A stretch of DNA of 64,000 bases from Hymenolepis diminuta (lineage: Eukaryota > Platyhelminthes > Cestoda > Cyclophyllidea > Hymenolepididae). The stretch spans positions 477,087-541,086 of the forward strand of contig CAADRB010000022.1 in NCBI GenBank assembly GCA_900708905.1, in the 5' to 3' direction. The stretch's first letter is position 1; each line of letters starts with the position of its first letter. Made by a program: the position numbers and the translations under genes. Below are positions 47,746 to 60,975 of the stretch, piece after piece. A model generated the notes under the pieces. The model saw only the letters and a program-made list of their open reading frames with translations, was not told the origin of the DNA and did no database searches.

Positions 47746-50591
47746 ATCTTCTCCTTTTTATACCCTCTGAAAGTGAATAAGCAGTCAAGTGGTATTCTAT
47801 TCTTCTGAGAGGCGAAAAAAACATTTACAAGTTAAAACATCATTTTACATTACGGTGTTCATCATAAATTCATAAAAAATGCCTTCAGGTTCTGGTGATT
47901 TTTTATTGTACAGTTCATAATTAGGATATCTGAGAGGGAAATTTCAAATTCTTGGTATCATTTTAAAAAGGCAAGATTTAGATCTTACCATTCTACTTAT
48001 ATCTTAGCTGTTAGAAATATAATTTTCTGAAGTGGTAGAGCAACCATATATTTTAATCAAATGTTCAATAAGGTCCGGACACCGAGTGCATGAATTCACT
48101 CAGAAAATGCAGAAGAAACCTTGAAATTCGATTAATGGAGCCGTAAACTATGAAATCATAGACAGTACTCGGGGGATAAAAACCAAATGAATCCAAGGCC
48201 TGAGTTTTGTAGACTAGATAGATTTTGATTCATAGGGCTAATCGGTGCCTTAATTTAAAAGAATTAAATTAAAGTGTGGGAAAACATTACCACAGGGTCA
48301 AATTGTTTCTTATCCCTCCTATTACATGTGTGAAACTGTGTGGCAAATCGAAGTGAAGTATTGATAATTATGCAGATCGTTAATACAAATTCTTTTCCTT
48401 GGACTCATTAAATTAAATTAATCGAACATGTATCGTCTTAACTCATTTGAATTTAATTAGGACAAATGAGAAAAAAATACTGTTTCAAAAGGTGCTTATC
48501 TCATCTATCATCCTGAGTGGCGCGTGTAAAATGATGATTCGACGATCTCCCCTCTTATCATCTGGATTCCCCCGGGAATTTGAATCTCATTAGTGATTTG
48601 GACTACCGAGGTCCCGGGACGCCCTTACTTGTTAGATTTCGAAGTGAGGGGTGGTCTTCTACGTAACAAATCGAACTGTGAATTGTAACTCAACAGATGA
48701 ACTTTAGTGAAGTGTGCCCTGCGGGGTAATTAAGGGAATGAGAATGCTGATATGAGGAGGGGAAAGGGGATTCAAACGGATTATAACTGGGACCAACTAG
48801 GAATTATCACTTGTTCATTACTAAATGTGGCTTTTTATACGAGAGATATTATCGAAATTTAAGTGCGAGTGTGACTGATATCAGATGAACGTTTTTCCAT
48901 TCACTTCTCAAAAATAAAAGCAAACTATATTGACTTGAAATTATTTAAATTCAAGTTTGGAATTGAGTGATTAAAGCTATTCGGCATCACAGGAAGGTTG
49001 TTTATCCAATCAAACAATCTTCGTATCTGGTAAATATATCATAGAGAAAGAATTATTCTGCACGTCAGAAAAGTAATTAAGTAAACCTTGATTCCAATTT
49101 ATAAGGACACATCAGATTTTCATTTTTTCGTTTTCCTCTAGACCTGGTTAATTTTTACCAAGTGGAATTTTCAGATCAACATGTAGCAAAAGGTTTCCGC
49201 TCCTAAATGTGATTATTTTATTGAAGGTCAACCAAAGAACTACCCATTAATAACACCCGGATAGATATAAAACGGTCAAATCCAAATGACAGAATTTTTT
49301 CACTTCCTGTTCGTCTTTCAAAATAACTAGAAATTAGAAAAAATGAATGCATGAACCGCTTGATATATTTATTACCAAATTCGCCTACTTGAATTAAGAG
49401 TGACATTTGAGGACTCCAGAGAACTTCCAATTATTTCCGCAAGCCATGCTCAAACAAGTTAATGAGACACTTGTCCGAAATTCAGTTCTCCTTTATTCCT
49501 CTCAATTTATCAAATTTTCTCTCATATTTAAATCGGTTCTGCATAACATAACAAAAGCTTGTTCACAATTTAGAGATCTGCTTAACGGACTAGCAGTTAC
49601 GTTTCTTCGAGTAATAAAATTCAAACCTCAATAATGGAAAGAAATTAGATCTAAAATTTGAGAAAACATGTTTTAGTACTCATCCAATAAAAGCAATGAG
49701 TATTATATGCCAGTTTTAGAAAGAATGATTGTGAAATAATTCCTCAAAAGGGTTTCGATCTGTCCGAAGAACCGTAGGAAATAACATTAAGATGATTATT
49801 TAGAAGATAAAAACGGACACTTAGGGAATCTGGACTTCAATTTTCAAAATTCAATTTGCATTTTCTCCCTCAGATTTTCTACGAGTTTAAATAGTTTCTC
49901 CTAAATGAAACCCATCTAGCTTTTCAATTCGTATATTCTGTTCGTATTGAAGGGAGGCGTTTGAGGCTCCATTTACAAAAAAGAATATATGAATAAGCAT
50001 ATGAATGGTTCGGTCATCTAAGTCAGGGGAATAGCAGTTATTCTCGTCATTTCATTATATTGCTCCTGAAGTTGGGATAATTAAATGAAAGTACACGTCT
50101 AAAAGTGCAGAAAAGAAGGAGTGGTTGCATGGCCAATTTCTATACTACGTCCTCATTGTATCCGACGCGAAGGTTTCAAGCTAAGGGCCTTCGAGTAAAA
50201 ATTAGTGCTATTCATTACTATCTTCATAAATGCGGGCTTCAGAACTAAGCGTTACAAGTCAAAGATGGAAAAGGATATCGAAATGAAAGGTCTCTCTCTT
50301 CAATCTACTAGAATTTGTAAATAAAGCATCTTTTTACAAAAATCGTATACTTGATACGATCTTTAAGTAAATGAACTTTTAGTTATTAACTCTCGGCTCT
50401 GCCTATTAAAACTGTTATAAACTAATTAGCCTCCCAAAATTCTCAATGAAAACCGGAACTTAATAACACAAGTTTGACGTAGTGGTAGACTCTACTTTAA
50501 GATTCTGCTAGGCAATAACATTATAATTGGGCATATTTCAACAAATGTATAAAAATTTTCTTTGATACAAATTTTTCAGTTTTATCTAAGA

Positions 50592-50771
50592 AAAAACCTT
50601 TCCTGATGTGAATGCTCCGAGCCTGTTGAAGGAAGGCATTTTAAGCAAAGTTACAGCACGGGATTTTGTGATAAGAAGCTTAAATCTACCTCTCAGTTTT
50701 AATCTCCATGGTAATATTTTAGCAGAATTTGGCAATGATTCCGCCATTTTTAATGCCACAATATGAGTTAA
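50592..50771 (+). pseudogene. Unidentified coding-like fragment
   Basis: A plus-strand frame reads KTFPDVNAPSLLKEGILSKV, TARDFVIRSLNLPLSFNLHG and NILAEFGNDSAIFNATI and then stops. A splice-acceptor-like TTTTTCAG lies upstream, but an in-frame stop separates the two. The opposite strand also carries an open frame. I do not recognise a family, so this may be chance. Confidence 0.2.
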
Positions 50772-51219
50772 AATTGAAAGGATCAAAAGATTGACGTAAG
50801 AAGCCAAGCATTTTAATCAGCGTCGCTAGCGTCCATTTACAATATTTACTACAAAGCATTCTGTAACGGCACTTCCAAAATCATTCTAGCTTCAATATTG
50901 AAAATTCGTGATCTCACTTCAGATGGCTATTCATAATTTTGGTAAGAATTTATTAAACTCTACCCCACTAAAAGTAATGATTAACCTTAACTTTAATCTT
51001 GTTATATAAACACCGTTTGTAAAATTAATGAGACCACGATTAATGTACACTCCATTGTGATGGTTAACAATATTATTCCTTCCTTCTTTTCCTTCTTCTG
51101 TTAATATCGTCCGAAATCCCATTAATTCATCTCAACTCTCATCCTTTTGATCTGTGCAAGTTTGTTGATTCCTGTTAACATTTAAGATCGTTGGATTTTG
51201 GAGGGGATATCTCTAGCTT

Positions 51220-51490
51220 AACTCGGTCAGATAATAGCCAAAGCAATACCATCAGGAGCGACCTGATAAAATTTGATGCACTTGTGGAGAAGCTGCCTAA
51301 ATAAAACACAAGCCGACTACCAGAATTGGTTATGAACCTCCCAAAAGCTGAGTCCAACCCAAAGCTCCAAGCTGAAAAAACCAAAGTCGTTTCACTCCCT
51401 AAAATGGAAGAGTACCTGGCTCTTGCTCAACAAACGGACCTTAGAGACCTTAAGCCATCAGACACCTGTCGTCACTTTAAAGATATATAA
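51220..51490 (+). mobile_element. Gypsy-type gag-like remnant
   Basis: One frame with an internal stop reads SDLIKFDALVEKLPK, a stop, then SRLPELVMNLPKAESNP, VSLPKMEEYLALAQQTDLRD and LKPSDTCRHFKDI. The pattern of a KFDALVEKLP-type start followed by QQTDLRDLKPS resembles Gag proteins of Ty3/gypsy elements in flatworms. No protease or RT is adjacent. Assignment is by pattern memory only. Confidence 0.5.
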
Positions 51491-52133
51491 AGAAAAAATA
51501 CAAGATGAAAAGGGAAGACACAAAATTACGACGACAATAATCATATTCCACTAAATATTAGTACATTTTAATTACGGTCAAATACTTTAAAGGAAATTCA
51601 ACAATCTAAGGAATTGATTTGTAACTAAATCAATGAACAAAGACTAAAATCTAATTGCATTCAGAAAAAAAAGCATTTTTCAATTATTCCTACATTTACA
51701 AAAACACAAAAGCTTAGCTTCTCCTTGATATATCTTCTTGTATTAAACCGTTAAAATTCCACGGAATTTTTAATACAACTACAGAAATATATTCTATTCC
51801 AAAATACCATCATATCGTGCTGAATTACGCCGTTTATTTCAACCGAGTCATTCATTCTTTCTCCTCTTTCCCATTTTCAAACAAGAAGTTGATTTCCTTC
51901 TGTTATTAAGACAAGTACGATGTTCGAATTTAATAATGAGAAAATAATGCATCAATAATAAAACGTCCAAGTCCAGTGTACATGGGTCTCCGATACTATA
52001 GCCGTGTCCCTTGATAGAAAGCAAATAAATCGTACAAAGAAATTCATAAATAATCCGATACTTAGCGCTTCCCGTATTTCTCATGGTCTTGTCCTATTTG
52101 GTCCCTTAAAAACGTAATACTCTCCTGGTGAAT

Positions 52134-52939
52134 TCAACGATTCGGTGTTGATGCTGCGTCAAAGTTAAGTGTCCATACTCTAACCGGAGGTGGCGGTGGA
52201 TATTTTTCATTCCGTCCTGGAGTCTGGAAGCTTCCACTAAAAAACCCACTGTCCATTTTTGATTTTGCAGACAAGAATGGAGGGGGTTTAGTCGATTCAA
52301 GCTCTTCCATTCTCGGTGGAAATATCGGTGAAAGTCGCTCCACCACTTCGTCTCCTTCACCTTCAACTCCCTCCTGATGTCTAGATGTTGCCAATGACTG
52401 CGTCTCCATGATCATACTACCCGAGTCCAAGTCTGTGCCCACTACCCCACTATCTCCTACTGACTCCTCTGCTGCTACTGCTGGAACGCATTCTTCCTTC
52501 AGAACTCTATCCAAATGTTCTATATACCAAATTGCCTTCTTCAGGGTTGAGATCTTACTCAGGTACTCGCCTTCCCGTTTAGGGACAACCGCTCTGAGTC
52601 GGTCAAATCCTTGATTTAGCAGGTGTACCCGATTTCTCTCACGTTCGTTTCGCCTCGACAACTTACTCGGAGTCTTCTTTTTGGATGATTGAGTGCTCGT
52701 CTTGGCTCCTTTCACCCTCATCTTCGACCTATTCTCCTTGTCCTCGTCTTCCCAACATGGAGCACTCGTGTGCGAGGAAGATGCTAAAGGNNNNNNNNNN
52801 NNNNNNNNNNNNNNNNNNNNNNNNNNNNNNNNNNNNNNNNNNNNNNNNNNNNNNNNNNNNNNNNNNNNNNNNNNNNNNNNNNNNNNGGTGTCGGTGTTGG
52901 TGTTGATTGATAATTCGGTTGAAACGGGTGAAAAGGCAT
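52134..52939 (-). CDS. Achaete-scute-like bHLH transcription factor, copy 1
   Basis: Apparently a single-exon gene. The ATG at 52939 opens MPFHPFQPNYQSTPTPT, is interrupted by 96 N (52791-52886), and resumes in PLASSSHTSAPCWEDEDK. The basic region NERERNRV, helix 1 (HLLNQGFDRLRAVVP) and helix 2 (LSKISTLKKAIWYIEHLDRV) fit the achaete-scute class, which dimerises with E proteins on E boxes in neural precursors. The C-tail is acidic, then Pro-rich, ending in VRVWTLNFDAASTPNR. The true N-terminal length is unknown because of the gap. The bHLH-encoding block is base-for-base identical to the copy at 61713-62363. A candidate AATAAA lies at 51838-51833 on this strand. Confidence 0.82.
52479..52790 (-). 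repeat. 312-bp identity block shared with bHLH copy 2
   Basis: Reverse complement identical to 61767-62078 over all 312 bases compared by eye, including third codon positions. Its upstream limit is hidden by the N gap. Downstream, identity drops abruptly after TTCCAGCA. Confidence 0.9.
52791..52886. other. Assembly gap (96 N) inside bHLH copy 1
   Basis: The gap removes part of the N-terminal coding region, whose right flank encodes a TPTPT stretch. Gap length is not a reliable count of missing bases: 806 bases between start and stop is not a multiple of three. Confidence 1.
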
Positions 52940-53060
52940 TGCAACAGCAGACAGCAGATAGTCAGGTAGCAGTATTGGGGTAGTGGGCGCAGAAGTTCAA
53001 GTCACTTTCAAGAGAAGTGGCAAGTGAATTGGAGGTAGAGTGAGACATTTTTGCATTCCT

Positions 53061-53067
53061 ATTTATA
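53061..53067 (-). promoter_or_regulatory. TATA box of bHLH copy 1
   Basis: On the minus strand TTGCCACCTATAAATAGG lies about 120 bases upstream of the ATG. The other copy has TTGCCACTTATAAC at the equivalent place. Confidence 0.55.
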
Positions 53068-53120
53068 GGTGGCAAGCTTCAGTCTATTCATGTGAGTTGT
53101 TGTGTCCAGGTCATGGTGCC

Positions 53121-53200
53121 TTCCTATTGGCTAGACGGTTAGAAGCACTTAACCAATTGCTGATGGGCACGTGCAACCAACGCGTGAAAACTAACCAATA
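53121..53200 (-). promoter_or_regulatory. CCAAT cluster and CACGTG box upstream of bHLH copy 1
   Basis: Three CCAAT motifs in mixed orientation (near 53126, 53155 and 53195) and a palindromic GCACGTGC at 53167-53174. A similar set precedes copy 2. Confidence 0.45.
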
Positions 53201-55079
53201 ATATGGACCGTGTGAATTTGGGGTCATATCCCATTGTGTACCAGTGATTTTGCAAAGGTGATTTAAACGGTTTGGAGAATCATATCTTAGTCAATCAATT
53301 AAATCAAATCCTTTGTGGTTCTTATCAGAACAGAAGTATTTAATTTCGTCTCCTTTGGTTCAATTTTACTCAAACATCTCCTACCCACAATGTCCATTAA
53401 TTTAATATTTGCCAATCCTCATTGGTTGGTAATGTACTTTAACACTACTGAAGGATAGCGAATAACAGGGCTCACTGTTGACAGAAGAATCATTTTGAAA
53501 GTTATCTTTGATAGTTTTTATTTCATGCCGTTTCATCTGATCCTCACCTACGATTATTAAGTTTATGAGCCTTGACGTAGGACACATTCAAATCTATTCG
53601 TACAAACATTCATTCTTTCTATTAAATAAGGACTTTTAAACGGCAGCCCTCATAAATGAAGCGGACATGGTTTTTACATTGTCATTCTTTTTATAGTCAT
53701 TTTAAAAATTTGATTTTCATTCTTTAAATGTTTAAATTAGTAATGATTGCAGGCAGTAATTTATCATTTGTTTACCAAAACGGCATGCAGTGGGAAAGTC
53801 TAGATACTCCCTTCCAAAATGCGCCCAGGTAATATTGTCAAGCACAGACATAGTTGCATTTTAATCATAAATGAATATGTTGTAAGTCACCAAGTACATT
53901 GCTACTGGGGAACTGAATTTGATCATGCTCTTGTCTCTTCTATCCAATTTTTCCTCGACTTCCTTGAGCGTGTGATTAAAACCAAAAAGTGCAGCCGAAT
54001 GCGCTTATTATTCGAGTTCGTCCGAGTTTTGAATTCTGCTTCATTTTACGTCAATTTTTATTCCTTTAAATTGCTTTCGATTTCGGTTTAGAGCAGTTTG
54101 TCGACCTTTCAATTCATATAAAAGACTGGCTGCAAAGAGCAGAAGTTAGAAAAATCAATCACTAGCTTGCAGACAGAGACAAAAAATACACAGGGAAGAA
54201 ATTTGACCAATCAGTTGCTGTTGGAGTTGAGATAACAGCTTTCAGCTACGGCTGATGCAAGGGCTTCCACCAACAACTGCCAACCATAGTTTTCAAATAA
54301 GAAAGCCAAGAGTTGAAAGTAAACCAAATTATATTATGCAACATTAATGGAAAATCGAAAGGGAGGGAGAGAGAGGGAAAATGAAGAGAGAGAAAAATAC
54401 TATGGGAAAAGAGGAAGAACTTGAGAGTCAAGCGTCTGTACTACAAATCTTGAGACCGTCGTGTCGTAAGATTTTACAGGCGAATGCTGAGTTATCGCGA
54501 AGGAGGTGAGCACAAATCGATATTCTCCGAATGAAACAATGCACTAAGTTATATCTAGCCATTAGAAAAAATATGAAGAAAATTAGAAATCGTTTACTAT
54601 CACTACATCGTGACCGCTAAATAGCTCGACTGGAGACCTTTATTTATTTGTGCAAATGGTCTAGCGCCTCTTTCCATGTCAAACATTTCCGTTGAGTCTC
54701 TAATGTGGTCTTTTGGAGTAACATGAAGCAGTTGACTATATTCCAGTGCGAGTTAAGTGTGGGTTATATTTCAGGTAAACACATCCACCTGCGCAATTTC
54801 ATTAGAATATTTCTCACCATTGGAGTAATCTCTCCAAACTCCAAAGAGGTGCATTTGATGAACTGGATCTCGACTGCTGTTTTATCTCCGCTTTTATTTC
54901 AGTCCCTTCCATGACCTTCCTTAAGGTCTCCAAGGATGACTAATTATTATTATCGAGATAGATGACGATGATGATAATGATGGATAGAGTAAAAACGCAG
55001 TGGGGATAAGCTATTCTTTCGCTTATCTTGTCTCTCCTTCTGCGTTGAGGGGGATAAGACTTTTGGAGTCTGGGTGCTC

Positions 55080-55425
55080 TCTTCAAAATTGCATCTACTG
55101 TCAAACACGGACGCTAGCGTAATTGCAAATGAATTGGACAAGTGCGTCTAATTTGAGCAGACCAGTGGAAGGGTAAACGATGGCAGACTACGGGATGATA
55201 CGTTGATTAATTTCACTTGACCATAGAAACCAATTGTGTGGAGGGGGAACATACACTCAGTGTTTTTTCAAAGTCAATGTTCTTTGATGACCCCTTTTTC
55301 ACCCTTCCAACTCCCCTGCGGGATGGAGAGTCATGTTACCTGCTTATGTTGGTGGGATGAGCTTTTCACGCCCCCTCTCGACATAGTAATTAGTTGAACA
55401 GGTTGTCAGTCAGCTTTCCACTTGT
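55080..55425 (-). promoter_or_regulatory. Conserved non-coding block upstream of bHLH copy 1
   Basis: Read on the minus strand it contains, in order, GACAACCTGTTCAACTAATT, CCAACATAAGCA, TATCATCCCGTAGTCTGCC and AATTAGACGC. The same series occurs on the plus strand at 60658-60975, upstream of copy 2. Both have a TAAT core of the type homeodomain proteins bind. An enhancer role is inferred from position and conservation. Confidence 0.6.
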
Positions 55426-58400
55426 TTAGACAAACCAATTGTGTTAACAATTTCGTTACTCAAAAAGTCTATTTAAAATACTATTTTAACTTTAAAATTT
55501 AACTGGATCTATTGCGCTACTGGGGTAGTGGTCAAAGTACGTGCCCGCCAAATCAGAAATCACATGATCAATGGAAATCGGTGAAATTCCGGTGACGTGA
55601 ATGTTCAAAGGCACTGGATAAATCTGTTCAATATAACGGAGGAAAGGGAACGAGTTTCTTATAAACCTATCTCCAGGATATCGTCCTTCAAACGAAGTTC
55701 AGTATTGTTAACATTTTTCTTAATGAGATTGGGAAGAATTAGACGTGATGGAACATAATGTTACGAATGAATTATCATTTAGAGAGTTTTCTTTTTTAAA
55801 GTTCCATTACCTCCGAAATTCGTGAAAATCTGTGCACTAATTCTAATCAAGAAAGTTTATTGAGAACGGTGAATAGATAGAATAATTTACAGAACAGAAT
55901 CCAAAATGTTGTGTTGGAGCTTACATTTCAATTTTTAGCAGCCCAGATAAATCACTGGGAATTTTTCTTTGGAATTTATTAACTGATTACATTCATATTG
56001 ATAATAAATAAAAATTAATAAACAAATTATAAGGATATTCTTTTAACTTCTTCCAGTTAACCGACATATCCAAAATGCGGTTCTAAATAGCCGAAAATGT
56101 TCAATATTCCATTCCCACAAGACAATAACCAATTGTTGCTTGTATTGCAAATATAATTTGAACATATGGATGGATAACTGTAAATATTACAGTTACCAAA
56201 TAGGGAGGAGGGTAAAATATGTCTTTCTTGAAAAGTTAGGATATATCTAGACCTTGAGATGAGATTCGTGCCTCCTTGTCTTTAACATCTTCAGGATACA
56301 TAAGAAGCTCATTTCGGTTAGAGAAAAGTTTTCAAAAAAATTAAAGACACTGTCTCTAATTTTTACGAACGGAAATTTGAATTCACGTAGAGCTACACAG
56401 TCACAAATATCACGATCCAGCTCAAAATTGTCTGTTATCAGTTTCTGAAATTGATTGGTGGCTGTACCACTCTCATAAGCTAAAATTTACAGCTTTGAAT
56501 CCTCCTAAACTTTTTAATTTAGCAGGATTCACTGAGCTGTTCCTCTCAAGGTAAAGTCAAGTTTAAACTCGAAATAATTTTCCATCCCTTTGCCACTCAT
56601 AGCGGCTACAAAATGTGTGGGTATTTTCGGATTTCCCCTCCTCACAAATAAACTAGAGGTCCGCAGAGTTAAGTTAGCAGTTTTAATGCCTGTCGAGAGG
56701 AAGAGAAGGAGGGCGATTATAAAGGGGAGGGAGATCGATCTATTGAGTACCCATTTAAATCAAACAGCATGAGATAGCGAACGATGCGGAAGGTATGGCT
56801 CCCAGTTTATCTGTGTAAGTGCATTTGTTGATGGTTTGGGCAAAAGGGAGACTAGCACGTACGGTCATTATCACATTTATTTCACTGTGATTAGAGAATG
56901 TCAAAGAAAATAGATTAATAATACGATACTTATTACTCCAGTTAAAGTCAACCGTGCAAAATCTCATTGGCATCGTGTGGTTTTCTTACACAAACAAGCT
57001 TCCTTCTTTCACTCTTTGATATTTAAATGTTCCAAAGCTCAATTTTCATAACACGGGGCATGGGTTTCTGGGTCAGTTCCTGTCTGAAGTAGTCAGAATT
57101 TGTTGACCAGTTGATATAATTGAATGATTAGTCAAATATTTTAAACATAGCAGTAAGATTTGGAAATTAACGTACTACTTTTACAGCAGGAATTAGCACA
57201 CTGCTGATAGCATTTGATCGTTAAGTTAGAAATTTTTTCTTTTCAGTATGTATTTCTTGTTTTCTAGTTAGTAAGATATTCACAAAGTCGTACAGATTAT
57301 TTCACAACATGTCAACGGGGAGTCTGAGTAGTGGGAAACTGAAAAGGGGGTGGAGAGTAGTCAACTCACCGATGTCAAACGAAAAGAGTGGTGAGGGAGA
57401 GGCGATGAATTCTAATAGATTCATTTAGTACCCGCATCCACCATTCAGTTCACCTGTGTGAGTGAAAAAGAGGATACCGCTGTGTTGAATTGAGCAAGAA
57501 GAAAAATGGCACATATACATTTGTTTAATCTCAAAGAAAAAATATGAATTTCGAAAAAGAAATGTGGTTGATTTAGAAGCCTTTAAAAGCTAATCGTTCA
57601 TATTTTGAAAGAGACTTTCAATGTACTTGACGGAGGTTAAAATATCTCCCTTTTAGTAGCTTCAATAAGCTTTTAATCACAGGAAAAATGTTTTATTTAC
57701 GCATTATTTAAAATAATCAGTTCAAAAGAACTTTGTAAGCAATATGACGATTCTGAATTTTGGAATGTCGAAGAAAGAGAAGCATGAGAGTAGATTTCTT
57801 CTATTTATATTTGGTAAGAGATCACACATTCAGATTCCTATCTCTCCAACTCTCTCTCTCGCTGCTGTTTTGATGCGCTCTCACGTTTTTAGTCTTATGA
57901 CTTAGAAGAATTTAAGCAAATTCGTTATAATATGCAATAAACGTTTGTTTAACTTTTACTAGACACTTTCCCCTCAACTTCCCATTACAAAGAGAGAGAG
58001 AAATTAGATAACTTTGAAAAACGGATGGTTGGAAGAGGAGCTGAATCAGTTAAATCTCACATCTTCCATTTTCCTACTTCCCCTCTACCTCAATCACAGT
58101 TAAAAATTCCCCTGACTTTGGTCCGAATTCTGGTAATAAAGTTGCTAGAATTTTCAATAACTTGCTGACTTCTTGATTGAGAAATTAAGAGAGATTTCAC
58201 TTCTACTTTTCAATGTAAGCTAATGCAGATTATTACTGAATAGTTATTATTAGAAATCTTTGGAATGGTCGATTGAACATTCTCGAAACGTTTATTTAAA
58301 GTTTGAACGAATGAAAATTCTTATAGGCTTTTACTTCTCTTAAAAGTCTTAATTCTTCCAAGTGAATGATTCCAGATACAAACCAAATATTATACGGATA

Positions 58401-60264
58401 ATGGCTTTGAAGAGTATTGTTCTTCTGGAATCATGCTCCGGACTATTTCCCCCAATTTAATAATTTTTCGAGGCTAATTATTTATGTTGGGGCATGAAGT
58501 TTCGCCATAAATTCTTGGATTTGATAGTTCTTTCCTCAAACATGAACACATTAAATTCAGATTTATGTGCTGAATTATTAAGTTCAAAATAGAATAAATA
58601 TTCAAAAGGCTTAACTAATGTTTTTCAGGGAAAGCAGGCAATATTCTTTAATAAAAGAGAAAATCGAATGATTTTAATGCGCTAGGAAATGAGCTCGAAT
58701 ACCACGTTGAGAGATAAAAGGTGCTTAAGATAGGAATATTCGACTTTTCAGGTCAGTTATGTCTTCCGAGAGCTGACATTTTAAAACTTATTATTATTTT
58801 ACTTTGATTTTCCTAAGAGTGTCGATACAAATCAAATTAAGTAAGGAAAATGTCCTTGAAATTAGAGGCGAAAGATATTGCTTAGGAAGCTTTAATCTTA
58901 AAGTCTAAAGTAATATAAATTTACCCTAAATGGTTAAATTTTTAAAATTCTCTTTCCACTATAACTTCATTTATATCTATACCTTTTGAAAAATAAAACC
59001 AGAATCTAATAATTAACAAAGTATTTTGAGGTAAAATAAATGACTGTCAGGAGGGACAAATAGCGATAAATATCAACACATGCGGACACTCTCTTTATCT
59101 ATCCTTCTTCAGAATTTCAAAAAAATAAGATTTGCTCTTTGTAAACTGGGTCGCTCTGAAAGTGGATCAGCGAAAACTTTCTACAAATTCTCCAAAAAAC
59201 GACTTATAGATGCTTACTATTTTTAATTTTTTGGAACGTCCTGCCTTGAAAGATCAATTTAACTTCGCAAATCAGAAGTATTTGACTTGTTTTCCTTTAA
59301 AAAGCCAAAAAGTTTTGCAACTTTGTGGAATGTGTTTTCAGAAACAAACAGGATTATGGTATTAAAATAAGATGCACTGAGCCGATGGACGACTTTTCAG
59401 GACCTGCCATTTTAAAGACTCGGATTTTACCCTATTCAAAGACAAAAATATGATACGTTAAAACTGACGTAAGGTTTTGTGAGAAAATCACACGATTCTG
59501 CCGAAATTTCTCACGGTTGACTTTAAATTGAGTAGCAACTACTAAGCTATGGCTCCTTTTTCTTTTATTTTCTTTAACCACAAAAGCAAAAAAAATGATG
59601 CTGACCGCACGTGCCGTTTTTCTCTATACTCACACCACCACTAAGTTATTTCCGTCTTTCCTAATGGATGCACTCACGCAGGTTGACGAGGAGCCACACT
59701 TTCACACGTCATGTGCTGTCCCTTACTGAATAACGGATATGGGTATTCAATCGATCAATTAGTCAATCTACACTGTCTCTTCCCTCCTCTCAGTTTTCAA
59801 CGTTGAGAGAAAGCTGTTCCTTTCTATCCTCCCTTTTTTGCCTTCTATGTCTATACCACTTTGCGGCTTTCTATTTCTTTTGACAGGGAAGCTGTCAACT
59901 ACCCGCATATTTTGTGGTTGGTTGATGTGAGTAGTAAAGAGATGAGAATCAATGAAAATTTTTGTGAGGATACTGATAATCGAATACGTTACTTGTGAAA
60001 TATTTGCCTCAGTTCTTGCTAGTTTGAACTTTACAATAATATTAAATTTTACTATCATTTAGAACTCAATGCTAAAAAGAAGGATATCTCTTGATTTATG
60101 ATTAGTATGAATGCAAAAAATTATCAAAAGCCATGAGTTTATGTGAGAGCTTTATAGCCGAATTAGAAAGTCTGGTAATAATAGGTCAATTCCAGTGAAT
60201 TTCTATACTTATTAATCGAAAGACTCCAGAATGACTGATCTAGGGAAAAGCTGGCTTGCAAATC

Positions 60265-60283
60265 TCCCCCCCCCCCTCCCCCC
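60265..60283. repeat. Poly-C tract
   Basis: Nearly pure C run, interrupted by one T; G-quadruplex potential on the other strand. Confidence 0.9.
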
Positions 60284-60657
60284 AGTTAATGAATCACTTC
60301 AGTAGTTTGGGACTGTCCGAAGTGTTTGTGATGTTCCTTATGAACATGGTTCAGGGAAAAATAAATTGGCTGAGGAGGTATGCAAAACAAAAAAGAAAAC
60401 TTTAGTGTACAATTTCATGCTCTATAATCTTAATTACTCCTTCTACTTTTCTCTTTGCATATTTTTATAAAGTTATGGTATGTTTGAATAAAAAAGGGCA
60501 GATTGATCTCGTGACATCCTACTTGGTAGACGTGCACACAGACCACTGTGCACCAGGTATAATTAGGTTGCTAAAACTAAAAACAGAATTTAAATTACGA
60601 TTTTTAATTAGCAAAATACTAGATACATTTGATTTAAATTTAGTTGCCAAAAGAGGC

Positions 60658-60975
60658 AGAAAATGATTGACAACCTGTTCAGCTAATTACTATATCGAAT
60701 TGGTAACCTCATCAACATAAGCATACAACACGACCCTCCGCATTAGAGGGGCTTTGTGGGGTAGGGGGAGGAGGTATTAAAAACATCAAATTTGAGTGGA
60801 TGTGGCCAAACACAACCGGTTTCTCTGATCATGAAAAGTTACTCAGGGCTTGTTTATGATGATATCATCCCGGACTCTGTCGTCATTTTCCTTTCTCAAA
60901 ATCGGGCAGGAATTAGACGCGTTTCGTCCATTCAATAACATAATTAATGCCTGTGTCAGACAATATTAGCTAGGC
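60658..60975 (+). promoter_or_regulatory. Conserved non-coding block upstream of bHLH copy 2
   Basis: Plus-strand counterpart of 55425-55080: GACAACCTGTTCAGCTAATT, TCAACATAAGCA, TATCATCCCGGACTCTGTC and AATTAGACGC in the same order. It lies about 0.75-1.05 kb upstream of the ATG, against about 2.1-2.5 kb in copy 1. Confidence 0.6.

Larger units (their letters stand above)
46929..52133. other. Gene-poor interval right of the inverted duplication
   Basis: No full gene recognised. It holds a GACA tetranucleotide run near 47729-47745, a more GC-rich patch at 48530-48740 with two CCCGGG sites 44 bp apart, a coding-like fragment at about 50590-50770, and a gag-like remnant at 51220-51490. Confidence 0.45.

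Noticed and set aside
52106..52366. 86-codon alternative frame at the end of bHLH copy 1
   Set aside because: It overlaps the tail out of frame. Its resemblance to the tail used by copy 2 reflects the shared nucleotides, not a second gene.
53819..54091. 90-codon plus-strand frame between the bHLH genes
   Set aside because: No motif, no splice or promoter context, and no counterpart near the other bHLH copy.
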